A stretch of 64,000 nucleotides of DNA from Streptomyces liliifuscus (GCF_016598615.1 NZ_CP066831.1:4030001-4094000), one strand, 5' to 3'. Positions 17,889-28,564 are shown, counted from the stretch's first letter. Notes: a model not told the origin generated them from the sequence alone. Numbers and translations: made by a program.

Positions 17889-18866
17889 CTAGGCGAGGCG
17901 CACGCGCGGGTCGATGTAGGCGTAGGCGAGGTCCACGATGATGTTCAGGATCAGGATGAAGAAGGCCCCGAACAGCATGACGCCCATCGTCAGCGGAAGG
18001 TCCTTGGTCAGCGAGCCCTCGACCGCGAGACGCCCGATACCGGCCAGGTCGAAGGTGAACTCCGTGACCACCGCGCCCGAGAGCAGCGCGCTGAGGTCCA
18101 TGCCGATGATCGTGACGATGGGGATGAGTGAACCACGCCAGGCGTAGCGGAAGAAGACGTACCGCTGTCGCATGCCCTTGGCGCGGGCGGTGCGGACGTG
18201 CTCCTCCTGCAGCTGCTCGATCATGGTCGAGCGCGCCATACGCGTGTACTGGGCGGTGAAGATGGTGGCCATCACGGCCCAGGGGATCAGCATGCCCATG
18301 AACCAGCCGCCCGGGTCGTCCGTGAACGACACGTACTTGGGGTTCTCCAGCCAGCCGGTGTTGTAGACGAGGAGGCTGAGGACGATGGGACCCAGGAAGT
18401 AGATCTGGAACGAGCTGAGGACCATCGAGGAACCGCTGACCACCTTGTCGACGGCGGTACCGCGCTTCCAGGCGGCGAGCAGACCCGTACCGAGACCGAA
18501 GAGCAGGAAGATCACCAGGCCGCCGAGAGTCAGCGAGAGCGTCAGCGGGAAGCGGTCCATGATGGAGTCCCAGACGAAGTCGCCGCTGTCGAAGGAGACG
18601 CCCAGACACGGGGCGGAACAGTGGCCCTGCGGGAAGTCCCGGCCGGACACGATGCCCATCATGAATTCCCAGAACTGGGTGGTGATGGGCTTGTCGAGGC
18701 CGAGGTTCTCACGGATGACCGCGATGTTCTCGGGGGAACAGTTCTTGCCGCAGGACAGCTGCGCGAAGTCCTGGGGGATTGTGTAGAACAGGAAGAACGT
18801 GAAGGCGCCGATCAGGAACATGATCACGACGGCGCCGCTCAGCCTGCGGATGAGGAACTGAAGCAT
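17889..18866 (-). CDS. bldKC: BldKC, oligopeptide ABC importer permease
   Basis: 325 aa, DppB type. It has the N-terminal span MLQFLIRRLSGAVVIMFLIG, an extracytoplasmic domain with paired cysteines (LSCGKNCSPEN and GHCSAPCLGVSF), the EAA loop RTARAKGMRQRYVFFRYAWR and the end LAYAYIDPRVRLA. It should form the channel with BldKA. A hairpin separates it from the preceding binding-protein gene. Confidence 0.85.
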   Translation of the reverse strand: MLQFLIRRLSGAVVIMFLIGAFTFFLFYTIPQDFAQLSCGKNCSPENIAVIRENLGLDKPITTQFWEFMMGIVSGRDFPQGHCSAPCLGVSFDSGDFVWDSIMDRFPLTLSLTLGGLVIFLLFGLGTGLLAAWKRGTAVDKVVSGSSMVLSSFQIYFLGPIVLSLLVYNTGWLENPKYVSFTDDPGGWFMGMLIPWAVMATIFTAQYTRMARSTMIEQLQEEHVRTARAKGMRQRYVFFRYAWRGSLIPIVTIIGMDLSALLSGAVVTEFTFDLAGIGRLAVEGSLTKDLPLTMGVMLFGAFFILILNIIVDLAYAYIDPRVRLA

Positions 18867-18916
18867 GGCGGGTGGGTGCTCTCTTCGGAACGCGGCGGCA
18901 GGAGGGGGATACCGTC

Positions 18917-18955
18917 CGCGGGGGTGCGCTCCGCCTGGCGCACACCCCCACGGAT
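18917..18955 (-). terminator. Intra-operon hairpin between bldKB and bldKC
   Basis: CCGTCCGCGGGGGTGCGC pairs imperfectly with GCGCACACCCCCACGG across a short loop (TCCGCCTG). It lies 16 nt after the bldKB stop on the minus strand and about 50 nt before bldKC. The position matches the hairpin at 6299-6330 in the neighbouring importer, suggesting the same step-down in expression after the binding-protein gene. Confidence 0.5.
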
Positions 18956-18971
18956 CAGCCGAGCTGAGGGG

Positions 18972-20777
18972 TTACGGCTGCTTCAGGTACAGGTCGTTGA
19001 TGTCGATGTAGCTCGACTCCGTGCTGTACCGGGCACCGCCGATGTTCGACCCGTAGAGCTGGATCTGCTTCGAGTAGTACACCGGGGCACCGGGGTTGAT
19101 CTCCTCCACGATGCGGTGGTGAGCCTGCTCCCAGGTCTTGGCGGCTTCCTCGGGCTCCTGCGTGACGGCCTTCTGGATGAGCTCGTTGACCTGCTTGTCG
19201 TTGATGTGCGAGTAGTTCGGCGAACCGTCGGCGACCTGCGTGCCGTCGTAGACCGGGGTGATGACCGTGCCCGGGGACGGCCAGTCCTGGCCCCAGCCGG
19301 TCATGTAGAGGTCGTACGGGTTCTTCAGCTTGCCGACCTGCTCGTAGAAGGTCGCGCGGTCGATCTCCTTGGCCTGGACATCGAAGCCGAGCTTGTTCAG
19401 CGCGTCCTTGATGATGAGCATCTGGGCCTGGCCACGCGGGGTGTTGGAGTAGGCGTAGCTGAGCTTGGTGCCCTCCTTGACCCCCGCCTCCTTCAGCAGC
19501 TCCTTGGCCTTCGCCGGGTCACCGTTGGGCTTCTTCAGCTTGCCGAACGGGTCGTACGTCGGGTCGAAGCCCGGCAGGGTCGGCGCCATCAGACCGCCGG
19601 CCACCTCGCCGCCGTAACGGCCACCGTCCGCCTGGACCATGGACTGGTTCGGGATCGCGTAGGTGATCGCGTCGCGGACCTTCTTGTCCTTCATCTTGGC
19701 GCTGTCGAGGTTGTAGGAGAGCTGCCACACGTAGGGCTGGTAGCCCTGGATGGTGCGCTTCTTCGCGGCCGCGTTGCCGATGACCGTGGACAGCTGGGCC
19801 GGGTCCACCGAGTCCGTGAACTGGATGGCGTTCTTGGCCTCGCCCTGGTCGGCGAGCAGACGCTTGGTCTGGCTGGCCTGGTCGATGGTGTTGCTGAAGT
19901 TGTAGCCGTCGACGTACTGGTGGCGCACCGAGTCCGTCTTCGGGTCCCACTGGGTGTTCTTGACCAGCGTCACCGACTTGCCGGCCTTGTACTCGGCGAC
20001 CTTGTACGGGCCGAGGGAAGCCGGAGCCTTGTCGTACTTCTCCTTCGTGTCCTGCTTCTCGGGCACGATGGCGTAGCCGGCCATGGCCAGGGCCTGCGGG
20101 AGGTCCGGCTGGGCCGTCTTGAAGTGGAAGACGACGGTCTTGGCGTCCGGGGTCTCCAGGACGGAGTCCGGCAGGTGCTTGCCCTTGTACGGGCCGTCCG
20201 GCAGCGCCTTGCGGTACTCGGCGCCCGAGAGCCAGTTCTGGACGTAGGTCGGGCCGTCGAAGATGAACTTGGCGTACTGCCGCTCGATGGTGTGGCGGAC
20301 GTCGGCGGACGTGATGGCGTTGCCGTCCTCGTCCTTGATGCCGTCCTTGAGGGTGTACGTCCAGGTCTTGCCGCCCTCGGACGACTTGCCGGAGTCGGTG
20401 GCGACGTCACCGACGACCGTCAGGTTGCCCTTGTCGTCCTCCTGGAAGTTCGTCAGACCGCGGTGGACCAGGTTGGCGAACTGGCCCGCGTCGCTGACGT
20501 AGATCTGGCCCGGGTCCATGTGGGTCAGGTCGGACTGCTGGTAGACGTTGATGGTGCCGCCGGTCTTGGCCCCCGCCACCGCTTCGGCCGGGCCGTTCGA
20601 TGCCTGGGCATCACCGTAGGCGACAGGCGTCGACTGCGAGGCGGCATCTTCCTTGGACTTGGAGTTGTCCTTGGAGTTGTCCTTGCCGCTGTCACTGGAG
20701 CAGCCGGTCAGCGCCAGCGAACCCGCCGTGATGGCGACGGCTATGGCGCGCACGGTGCGCGTTCTGATGGGCTTCAT
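18972..20777 (-). CDS. bldKB: BldKB, oligopeptide-binding lipoprotein
   Basis: 601 aa, SBP family 5. I chose the ATG at 20777, giving a Sec lipoprotein signal, MKPIRTRTVRAIAVAI, with lipobox LTGC; the long upstream extension reads through intergenic DNA. A Ser/Asp/Lys-rich linker (SSDSGKDNSKDNSKSK) follows. The body has GGKTWTYTLKDG, a SADVRHTIER segment, DTKEKYDKAP and SVTLVKNTQWDP, paralogous to the protein at 9526-11310. BldKB binds the extracellular peptide signal for the BldK importer. It is the second gene of the operon. Confidence 0.85.
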   Translation of the reverse strand: MKPIRTRTVRAIAVAITAGSLALTGCSSDSGKDNSKDNSKSKEDAASQSTPVAYGDAQASNGPAEAVAGAKTGGTINVYQQSDLTHMDPGQIYVSDAGQFANLVHRGLTNFQEDDKGNLTVVGDVATDSGKSSEGGKTWTYTLKDGIKDEDGNAITSADVRHTIERQYAKFIFDGPTYVQNWLSGAEYRKALPDGPYKGKHLPDSVLETPDAKTVVFHFKTAQPDLPQALAMAGYAIVPEKQDTKEKYDKAPASLGPYKVAEYKAGKSVTLVKNTQWDPKTDSVRHQYVDGYNFSNTIDQASQTKRLLADQGEAKNAIQFTDSVDPAQLSTVIGNAAAKKRTIQGYQPYVWQLSYNLDSAKMKDKKVRDAITYAIPNQSMVQADGGRYGGEVAGGLMAPTLPGFDPTYDPFGKLKKPNGDPAKAKELLKEAGVKEGTKLSYAYSNTPRGQAQMLIIKDALNKLGFDVQAKEIDRATFYEQVGKLKNPYDLYMTGWGQDWPSPGTVITPVYDGTQVADGSPNYSHINDKQVNELIQKAVTQEPEEAAKTWEQAHHRIVEEINPGAPVYYSKQIQLYGSNIGGARYSTESSYIDINDLYLKQP

Positions 20778-20877
20778 GATGCCGATGCACCTACCTGTCG
20801 ATAGTTGTCCACGAGTACTGCCTGACGGTCCGGTTGCCCGGAACGGGGGTGGCAGTCCCCCCACCACCAATGGACGG

Positions 20878-21915
20878 TTAGCGTCCGGTCTTGGGGTCGA
20901 AAGCGTCCCGGACGGAGTCGCCGAGAAGATTGAAGGCGAGCACGAAGACCACCATCGCCACGCCCGGGAAGAACATGAACATCGGGTCCTGCTCATAGAT
21001 CTCGGAGCCGATGGCGAACATCCGGCCCCAGTCCGGCGTCGGCTCGACGAAGCCCACACCGACGTACGAGAGGAAGGCGATGGAGAGGATCGAGCTGGGC
21101 AGCATGTAGGTGCCCTGCACGAGGATCGGCGTGACGATGTTCGGCAGGATCTCCTTGCGCACGATGCGCGTCGGAGAGGCTCCCGAGACCTTGGCCGCCT
21201 CGACGAACTCCCGCTCCCGCAGGGAGAGTACGGAGCTTCGCACCAGACGGGCCATGCCCATCCAGCCGAGGAACCACATCACGAGGATGATCGCGACGGC
21301 GCGCAGATAGACCGGGGTCTCGTCCGTCGGGGAGACGAACAGCGCCGTGACCACGGGCATGAAGGCGATGAAGAACAGCTGCTGCGGGAACGCCAGGAAG
21401 AAGTCCGTGACCCGGCCGAGCCAGTAGTCGACCTTGCCGCCGAAGTAGCCGCTGACCATACCGATGACGACGCCCGTCAGAACGCTGAACACCGTGACCA
21501 GCACGGCCATGTAGAGCGAGGTCCGCATGCCGTACAGCAGCATCGTGAACACGTCGCGCCCCAGCTTGGGCTCGACACCGAACCAGAAGTCACCGGATAT
21601 TCCCCCGAAGGAGCCGGTGGGCATGGCGAAGTCGTCGAGCAGGAAGGGGTAGTCGGGCTCCTGCGCGTAGAGCGTGTACGGATCCTTCCCGTACAGCTGC
21701 GAGATGACCGGGGCCAGTGCGGCGATCGCGAAGAAAAAAATCACCACGCACGCGGAGATGACTCCGGTACGGTCTCGCTTGAAGCGATGCCACATCAACT
21801 GCCCGGGGGAGCGGCCCTCGAGCTTCTCCGCCTCGACCGGCTCGGGTTTCGACGCGAGCTCGGGGTCCAAGGCCGCCGACGGCCCGGAGCCCTCGGCCTT
21901 GGTTGGACTGGTCAT
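20878..21915 (-). CDS. bldKA: BldKA, oligopeptide ABC importer permease
   Basis: 345 aa, DppC type. A hydrophilic N-terminal tail of about 45 residues precedes WHRFKRDRTGVISACVVIFF and about six membrane spans. The EAA loop is VEAAKVSGASPTRIVRKEIL and the end is LLGDSVRDAFDPKTGR. It is the first gene of bldK and lies 390 bp downstream of typA on the same strand. The AT-rich upstream region probably carries the promoter. Confidence 0.85.
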   Translation of the reverse strand: MTSPTKAEGSGPSAALDPELASKPEPVEAEKLEGRSPGQLMWHRFKRDRTGVISACVVIFFFAIAALAPVISQLYGKDPYTLYAQEPDYPFLLDDFAMPTGSFGGISGDFWFGVEPKLGRDVFTMLLYGMRTSLYMAVLVTVFSVLTGVVIGMVSGYFGGKVDYWLGRVTDFFLAFPQQLFFIAFMPVVTALFVSPTDETPVYLRAVAIILVMWFLGWMGMARLVRSSVLSLREREFVEAAKVSGASPTRIVRKEILPNIVTPILVQGTYMLPSSILSIAFLSYVGVGFVEPTPDWGRMFAIGSEIYEQDPMFMFFPGVAMVVFVLAFNLLGDSVRDAFDPKTGR

Positions 21916-22077
21916 CTTTGTTCTTCCCCCGGGGGATGGAGAGTTGAGCGCAGCACAGATACCGGCAGGTTCTGTGGTTTCAGGGAACTTTCACCAAGTG
22001 GGTCAACGCGCGTCAAGGGCGGAAGACATAGGGATCTCCCTACCGTCGAAATTTTGAGCAAAAATTGCAAAGATTGA

Positions 22078-22100
22078 CACCTGCGCGCGCTTGACAGGTG
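22078..22100. promoter_or_regulatory. Inverted repeat upstream of bldKA
   Basis: CACCTG and CAGGTG are separated by 11 bases including CGCGCGC. The centre is 174 bp upstream of the bldKA ATG. The arm spacing suits binding of a dimeric regulator. The regulator is not known. Confidence 0.4.
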
Positions 22101-22250
22101 AGACGAGAATCCGGCAAATCAGACATGATTGTCGAAAATTTCGTTTACGTGTCCGAAACTTGATTGGCCAATGCCCGATATGCGAACGCCGCCGCTTCCA
22201 CTGCACCGTTGCCCGAACTGACACGGTTTCGGCGTCCGGGTACGCCGAAG

Positions 22251-22283
22251 GCCCGGCTCCCCACCTTCGTGCGGAAACCGGGC
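22251..22283 (-). terminator. Probable typA terminator
   Basis: GCCCGG (22251) pairs with CCGGGC (22278-22283) across an inner imperfect stem with loop CTTC. It lies 23 nt beyond the typA stop codon on the minus strand. No U tract follows, as is usual in Streptomyces. Confidence 0.5.
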
Positions 22284-22305
22284 GTTCAGCAGCCCTGAGA
22301 GGGCG

Positions 22306-24213
<1,908 letters not shown>

Positions 24214-24365
24214 ATTGAGGCGCTTCTCCCGGAGTGAGTGAACGGCCTCCGCTGCGCGGGGCCCTGCCGGGCTGAAACGTGCCACGGCCTTACCCCATCG
24301 TACGTGCACGCTGCCGCTGGGGCTTCGCGGGCTGGGCGGGCCGGTTCTCACAGTGCGGGCCGTGG

Positions 24366-24412
24366 GGGCCGATCGCGCAGTTCCCCGCGCCCCTCACGGG
24401 GCCGCGGCCCCG
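24366..24412. repeat. Truncated dispersed palindromic module (24.4 kb)
   Basis: GCGCAGTTCCCCGCGCCCCT is present once, followed by a different GC stem (CGGGGCCGCGGCCCCG). In the 38.6- and 41.8-kb copies the same sequence pairs with its complement, so this is a half module. It ends at the stop codon of the minus-strand binding-protein gene (24414), matching the 3'-end placement of the other copies. Confidence 0.6.
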
Positions 24413-24413
24413 C

Positions 24414-27017
24414 TCAGGACGAAGGTCTCACCTGCGGCTTTGTGTTCTTCTTCAGGAAGCCCATGTCCTCGTAGAGAGGGGTCTGGAAGCCGAAGGCGCC
24501 TGCGTTGGCGAGGTTGGTCCGGGCCGCGGTGAGCTGGGGGCGCTGGTAGAGGGGGATCGAGCCGGCGGCGGCCCAGATGCGGGCGTCCGCCTTGCGGACC
24601 AGGGAGCGGGACTCGCCCGGGTCGAGTTCGGCGATGGCCTGGTCGAAGAGCTGGTCGACCTGGTCGGTGCCGACCCGGGTGTAGTTCTGCTCGACGTTCA
24701 GGGAGCCGTCGGAGGCCGGGACCGGCTTGGAGTAGATCGGGCGGGCGTCGGTCGCGGGGAACGCTGACGCGGGCCAGGAGTACAGCGCCAGGTCGTACTG
24801 GCCCGAGGCGATGTGGTCCTTGAAGTAGCTCTCGTCGGCGACCTTGGAGATCTCCGTGCGGATGCCGATACGTTCCAGCATCCGCGCGATCCGCTCGCCG
24901 ACCGCCCGCAGCGACTGGGAGCCGGGGCCCGACGGGAGCACGAAGCGCAGCGACAGCGGCTTGCCGTTCTTGGCCAGCGGTCCGGCCGCGGCACGCCCCG
25001 GGGCTGCGGTGCCCTTCGGCGCGTACGCCCCGGGGGCGCCGCCGTGCTGGAACTGCGACTTGCCTTCGTGGGCGAGGTTCTTCTCCACCTTGCCGGACGT
25101 GCCCGGCCCGTCCATCCTCCGCTGCTTCTCCGTCTCGGCCCTCTGCTTCTGCCCGGCCTTCTGCTTCTGCCCCTTCTTCGCCTTCTCGGCCTGGCCGCGT
25201 ACGCCCAGGACGTAGGCCTGGTCGAGGAGCGCGACCCGCTGCAGTTCGGCCAGGGGCGCGGGCACGAGCAGGGCCGGGGCGCGGTCGGCGCCCGGCTTGT
25301 CGTCACCCGGCTTCCCGTCCTCACCGACGATGTACGTACCGTCGTCCCCTGAGCTGTCGGAACCGTCCGAGCCGCTGGAGCTGTCGGAGCTCCCGGAACT
25401 GTCGGAACCCGTGGAGCCGTCGGAGCTGCTGGAACCTTCCGAGCCGTCGGAACTGCTGGAGCTGCCCGAGCTGCCGGAATCCTCGGAGCCGGTCGAGCCT
25501 TCGTCGGTGTCCGAGTCCGATTCCGATTCCGACCCCGAACCCGAGCCCGATTCCGCGGGGGTCCCCGACGCCTCGGACGCCTCCGAGCCGGCCGGTTCCT
25601 TCGAGGCTCCGGCGCCGGCCGCCTTCTTCTCCTTCTGCTCCTCCTTGACGGGACCGCCGGACACCCATCCGGCGTCGGCCAGCAGGGCCTGCGCCTCCTT
25701 GGTGTCCTGGCCGCCGAGCGCTCCGCTGTTGTCGGCGTACGCGTGCTGTCCGGAGAGCGCGAGATGGCTGCCGACCGGTTCGGCGGGCAGGCCGAGCGGC
25801 CGCAGGACCACCCTGGCGAGCTCGTCCCGGTCCAGGGCGCGGGCCACGGCCCGGCGGACCCGCTCGTCGGCGAGCGGCCCCTCCTCGCCGTTCAACGCGA
25901 GCTGGGTGAAGGCGGGTTCGAGGGACTTGCGGACCTCGAAGCCGCGCAGGGCCGACTGCTCGTCCGCGTACTTCGCGACGGCCTTGCCCCGCTTCTTGCG
26001 GGCCAGGATCTCCTCGTCGGCCGCCTCCTCGTCGGAGCCGTGCGCGATCGCCCAGGAGCGCAGCGACCTGCCGGGCGTGAGGGCGGCGCCGGGGCCGTGG
26101 GCGAGCGGCGCCCCGTTGCCCTTGCCCTTGCCCTTGTCGCGGGCGGCGAGCGTGATGCGGTGGGCCTCGGCGGAGTCGATCTCGGCCAGGTCGACCTTGC
26201 CCTCGGCGAGCGCGGCGGTGCGCTTGTCCCGAGGTACAGCGCGCAGGACCAGCTCGGAGAGCTTGGCGGGGCGGCCCCACCAGCGCGGGTTGCGCTTCAG
26301 CCTGACCTCGCCGGAGTCCTTGTCGACGGTGTCGAGGGCGAAGGGGCCCGCGGTGACCTTCAGCTTGCGGCGGGCGCCGTCGTTGAAGGCGTCCGGGGTG
26401 CCCATGACGTCCTTCGGGTACAGCGGCGAGAAGAGCGACTGCCAGTCGGCGTACGGCTTGCTGAAGGTGACCCGCACCTCCAGGTCGTTGGCACCGCGTT
26501 CGATCTTCTCGATGCGGTCGTAGCCGGCGTTGCGGGCGGTCCAGTACGCGGAGTCCTTGCCGGACAGGGCGCGCCACTGGGCGGCGAAGTCGGCGGCGCC
26601 GATCTCGCGGCCGTCGCTCCAGACCGCCTGCTGGTTGAGCTTGTAGAGCACGACCTGTCTGGGCTCGCGGTCGACGACCTTCGCGGACTCCAGGTAGTCG
26701 GGGTTGCGCTGCGGCCGGCCGTTCGCGTCGAGCCGGTACATGGAGGGCAGCACGGCGCCCGCGACCTTGGAGGTGGCGGCGTCCGCGTCGGCCTGGAAGG
26801 CGTTGAGGGTCTCCGGGAGGGCGTCCACGGCCCAGCGCAGGGTGCCGCCGTCCGCGATCCGGCCGCGCTCCGCGGGGGCGATCTCCTGACCCGCGGTGGG
26901 CTTGCCCGCCGGGTCCTTCTCGCTGCAGCCGGCAAGGGCGGGCACCGCGAGCACGCCCGCCGTGAGGAACGCGACCGAGCGCATCACCGCGCGGGGTCCG
27001 ACGCCGTCGTGGGACAT
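24414..27017 (-). CDS. Orphan SBP family 5 lipoprotein with acidic Ser-rich insert
   Basis: 867 aa from the ATG at 27017 with GGAGGT 7 nt upstream; family-5 binding proteins are usually 500-600 aa. The signal ends in the lipobox LAGC. Residues about 45-440 have the normal fold start (GTLRWAVDALPETLNAF). Residues about 473-561 are almost wholly Ser, Gly, Asp and Glu, and about 606-652 are Lys/Gln-rich. The second half of the fold then resumes (LRFVLPSGPGSQSLRAVGER and IPLYQRPQL). No permease or ATPase is adjacent, so it may serve a distant importer or a neighbouring one such as BldK. The insert suggests an extended, possibly glycosylated or wall-associated loop (inference). Confidence 0.85.
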   Translation of the reverse strand: MSHDGVGPRAVMRSVAFLTAGVLAVPALAGCSEKDPAGKPTAGQEIAPAERGRIADGGTLRWAVDALPETLNAFQADADAATSKVAGAVLPSMYRLDANGRPQRNPDYLESAKVVDREPRQVVLYKLNQQAVWSDGREIGAADFAAQWRALSGKDSAYWTARNAGYDRIEKIERGANDLEVRVTFSKPYADWQSLFSPLYPKDVMGTPDAFNDGARRKLKVTAGPFALDTVDKDSGEVRLKRNPRWWGRPAKLSELVLRAVPRDKRTAALAEGKVDLAEIDSAEAHRITLAARDKGKGKGNGAPLAHGPGAALTPGRSLRSWAIAHGSDEEAADEEILARKKRGKAVAKYADEQSALRGFEVRKSLEPAFTQLALNGEEGPLADERVRRAVARALDRDELARVVLRPLGLPAEPVGSHLALSGQHAYADNSGALGGQDTKEAQALLADAGWVSGGPVKEEQKEKKAAGAGASKEPAGSEASEASGTPAESGSGSGSESESDSDTDEGSTGSEDSGSSGSSSSSDGSEGSSSSDGSTGSDSSGSSDSSSGSDGSDSSGDDGTYIVGEDGKPGDDKPGADRAPALLVPAPLAELQRVALLDQAYVLGVRGQAEKAKKGQKQKAGQKQRAETEKQRRMDGPGTSGKVEKNLAHEGKSQFQHGGAPGAYAPKGTAAPGRAAAGPLAKNGKPLSLRFVLPSGPGSQSLRAVGERIARMLERIGIRTEISKVADESYFKDHIASGQYDLALYSWPASAFPATDARPIYSKPVPASDGSLNVEQNYTRVGTDQVDQLFDQAIAELDPGESRSLVRKADARIWAAAGSIPLYQRPQLTAARTNLANAGAFGFQTPLYEDMGFLKKNTKPQVRPSS

Positions 27018-27084
27018 GACTGGTACCTCCGGGGCGGTGCTGATCACGAGGAGCAGAACGGACAGGGCAGGCCAGGTCAGGCAC

Positions 27085-27114
27085 TGTGATGTAGATCACT
27101 TTTGGCGGTATAAT
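27085..27114 (+). promoter_or_regulatory. CRP-like site next to a consensus -10 box
   Basis: TGTGATGTAGATCACT (27085-27100) has the TGTGA-N6-TCAC form of CRP/FNR-family operators. TATAAT lies at 27109-27114, and the palindrome covers the place of the -35 box, as in class II activation. The region divides an SBP gene on the minus strand from the small gene and sdh operon on the plus strand. Confidence 0.5.
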
Positions 27115-27151
27115 GGAGTTGATCTGATCTATCGCCCCACTGAAGGGGAGA

Positions 27152-27173
27152 GTCGCCGCCCGCGGGCGGCGAC
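27152..27173. repeat. 22-bp perfect palindrome
   Basis: The half-site GTCGCCGCCCG is followed at once by its exact complement. It could be a leader stem or an operator. A second stem, GCGCGCCCCC pairing with GGGGGCGCGC, lies at 27230-27257. Confidence 0.5.
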
Positions 27174-27392
27174 ACGGCGACCGGCCCACGGAAGCCCACC
27201 CGTGCGGCCCAACGGCTCGGCGCCACCGTGCGCGCCCCCTCCCGGCCGGGGGCGCGCGACCAGCGCGCAGAGAGCGACACGATCCGGTAATCCATGCAGA
27301 TCCCTTCACAGGGGCCGATGTGACGCGCGACACTCGCAGGCGCATGAACGTTGCCGCCTTGGGCCGGAGGTCCGCGGAAGTGAGGGCAAGTC

Positions 27393-27683
27393 ATGTCCGT
27401 GCACGATGACCTGACGTCAGTCCAGCGCTGTCTCGACGACCTGGTGAGGTCCGTGAAGCGACTGGAACAGCAGATGGGTGGCGGCGGCCTGGAGATGCGC
27501 AGGGTGCGCACCGACGCCGACCACCTCCGCGAGAGCGTTGCGCTGCTCCGCGAGGCCGCACCCGGCCTCGGCAAACCGCGGCGCCCCGACCTCGTGTCGA
27601 TCCCCGACACCCCGTACGACAACACCCTGTGGACGGACTCCGACGACGAGGGTCTCGGCGCCCGCGACCGACGCGCTCCATGA
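27393..27683 (+). CDS. Small conserved-type protein of unknown function
   Basis: 96 aa. The ATG at 27393 has GAGGG about 7 nt upstream. The N-terminal half (DDLTSVQRCLDDLVRSVKRL, then EQQMG) is predicted to be a helical coiled coil. The C-terminal half is hydrophilic and proline-rich (LVSIPDTPYDNTLW). I do not recognise a family with a known function. It stands 59 nt before the sdh-like operon on the same strand and may be co-transcribed with it. Confidence 0.7.
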   Translation: MSVHDDLTSVQRCLDDLVRSVKRLEQQMGGGGLEMRRVRTDADHLRESVALLREAAPGLGKPRRPDLVSIPDTPYDNTLWTDSDDEGLGARDRRAP

Positions 27684-27742
27684 ACACGCCGGCCGACCGG
27701 CGAGCGAGGCGAACCGAGCCCTGAAAAGAAGGTGCGCTTTCC

Positions 27743-28564
27743 TTGGCCACTGGTACGGAACCTCAAATGAACAGCGGCGGCGTACGGACCCGTACGCGCG
27801 CCGCGATCGCCGCCCCGCATCTGCGGACCGACCGCTGGTGGCTGGCGCCCGCCGCCACCGCGGCCGGGCTGCTGGCCTTTGTCGTCTACTCGACCTGGCG
27901 GGCGTTCGCGAACAGCGACTACTACGCGGCCCCGTACGTCTCGCCGTTCTACTCGCCCTGTCTGGCGGAGAACTGCGAGCCGATGCGGAGCGGCCCGAAC
28001 TGGGAGATCTTCGGCAGCTGGTGGGGCCTGTCCCCCGCGCTGATCGTTCTGATCTTCCCGCTCGGCTTCCGGCTGACCTGCTACTACTACCGCAAGGCCT
28101 ACTACCGGGGCTTCTGGGCCTCGCCGCCGGCCTGCGCGGTCGCCGAGCCGCACAAGAAGTACACCGGCGAGACCCGCTTCCCGCTGATCTTCCAGAACAT
28201 CCACCGCTACTTCTTCTACGCGGCGGTGCCTGTCGCCGGGATCCTCACGTACGACACCGTGCTCGCCTTCCGTGACGAGCACTACGAGTGGGGCCACATG
28301 GGGCTCGGCACGCTCGTGTTCCTGGTCAACATCACGCTGATCTGGGCGTACACGCTGTCCTGCCACTCCTGCCGGCACATCGTCGGCGGCAAGCTCAAGC
28401 ACTTCTCCAAGCACCCCGTGCGCTACAGGACCTGGCAGCTGGTCGGGAAACTGAACGCCCGTCACATGCAGCTGGCCTGGGCGTCGTTGGTGAGCGTGGC
28501 GCTCGCCGACTTCTACGTGTACCTGGTCGCCTCCGGCGCTTTCGACGATCCGAGGTTCTTCTGA
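27743..28564 (+). CDS. Succinate dehydrogenase/fumarate reductase cytochrome b-type membrane anchor
   Basis: 273 aa from a TTG at 27743 (AGAAGG about 10 nt upstream); an in-frame ATG at 27767 is the alternative. About five membrane spans are visible, with histidines suited to haem ligation (FQNIHRYFFYAA, YEWGHMGLGTL, SCHSCRHIVGG, LNARHMQLAW). The region between the first two spans contains a conserved-looking FYSPCLAENCEP. It should anchor the next two subunits and carry electrons to or from quinone. The stop overlaps the flavoprotein ATG by one base (TGATG). Confidence 0.82.
   Translation: MATGTEPQMNSGGVRTRTRAAIAAPHLRTDRWWLAPAATAAGLLAFVVYSTWRAFANSDYYAAPYVSPFYSPCLAENCEPMRSGPNWEIFGSWWGLSPALIVLIFPLGFRLTCYYYRKAYYRGFWASPPACAVAEPHKKYTGETRFPLIFQNIHRYFFYAAVPVAGILTYDTVLAFRDEHYEWGHMGLGTLVFLVNITLIWAYTLSCHSCRHIVGGKLKHFSKHPVRYRTWQLVGKLNARHMQLAWASLVSVALADFYVYLVASGAFDDPRFF

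Larger units (their letters stand above)
21916..22305 (-). promoter_or_regulatory. AT-rich upstream region of bldK
   Basis: No gene is seen. Bases about 22040-22175 are much richer in A and T than the rest of the window. They contain CGAAATTTTG (22047-22056), the palindrome CGAAAATTTCG (22133-22143) and an inverted repeat CACCTG-N11-CAGGTG (22078-22100). On the minus strand TTGACG followed 17 nt later by TGAAAG (about 21992-22014) is a weak promoter candidate. The typA terminator occupies the right end. Confidence 0.5.
27018..27392. other. Divergent control region with palindromes
   Basis: These 375 bases hold no convincing gene. They contain a CRP-like palindrome with an adjoining TATAAT (27085-27114), a 22-bp perfect palindrome (27152-27173), and a 10-bp stem with 8-nt loop (27230-27257). 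If TATAAT is used for the plus-strand gene, the leader would be about 270 nt and strongly folded. Confidence 0.6.

Noticed and set aside
27085..27100. Riboswitch in the leader of the small gene before the sdh-like operon
   Set aside because: The stems are simple GC palindromes; I see no conserved riboswitch core.
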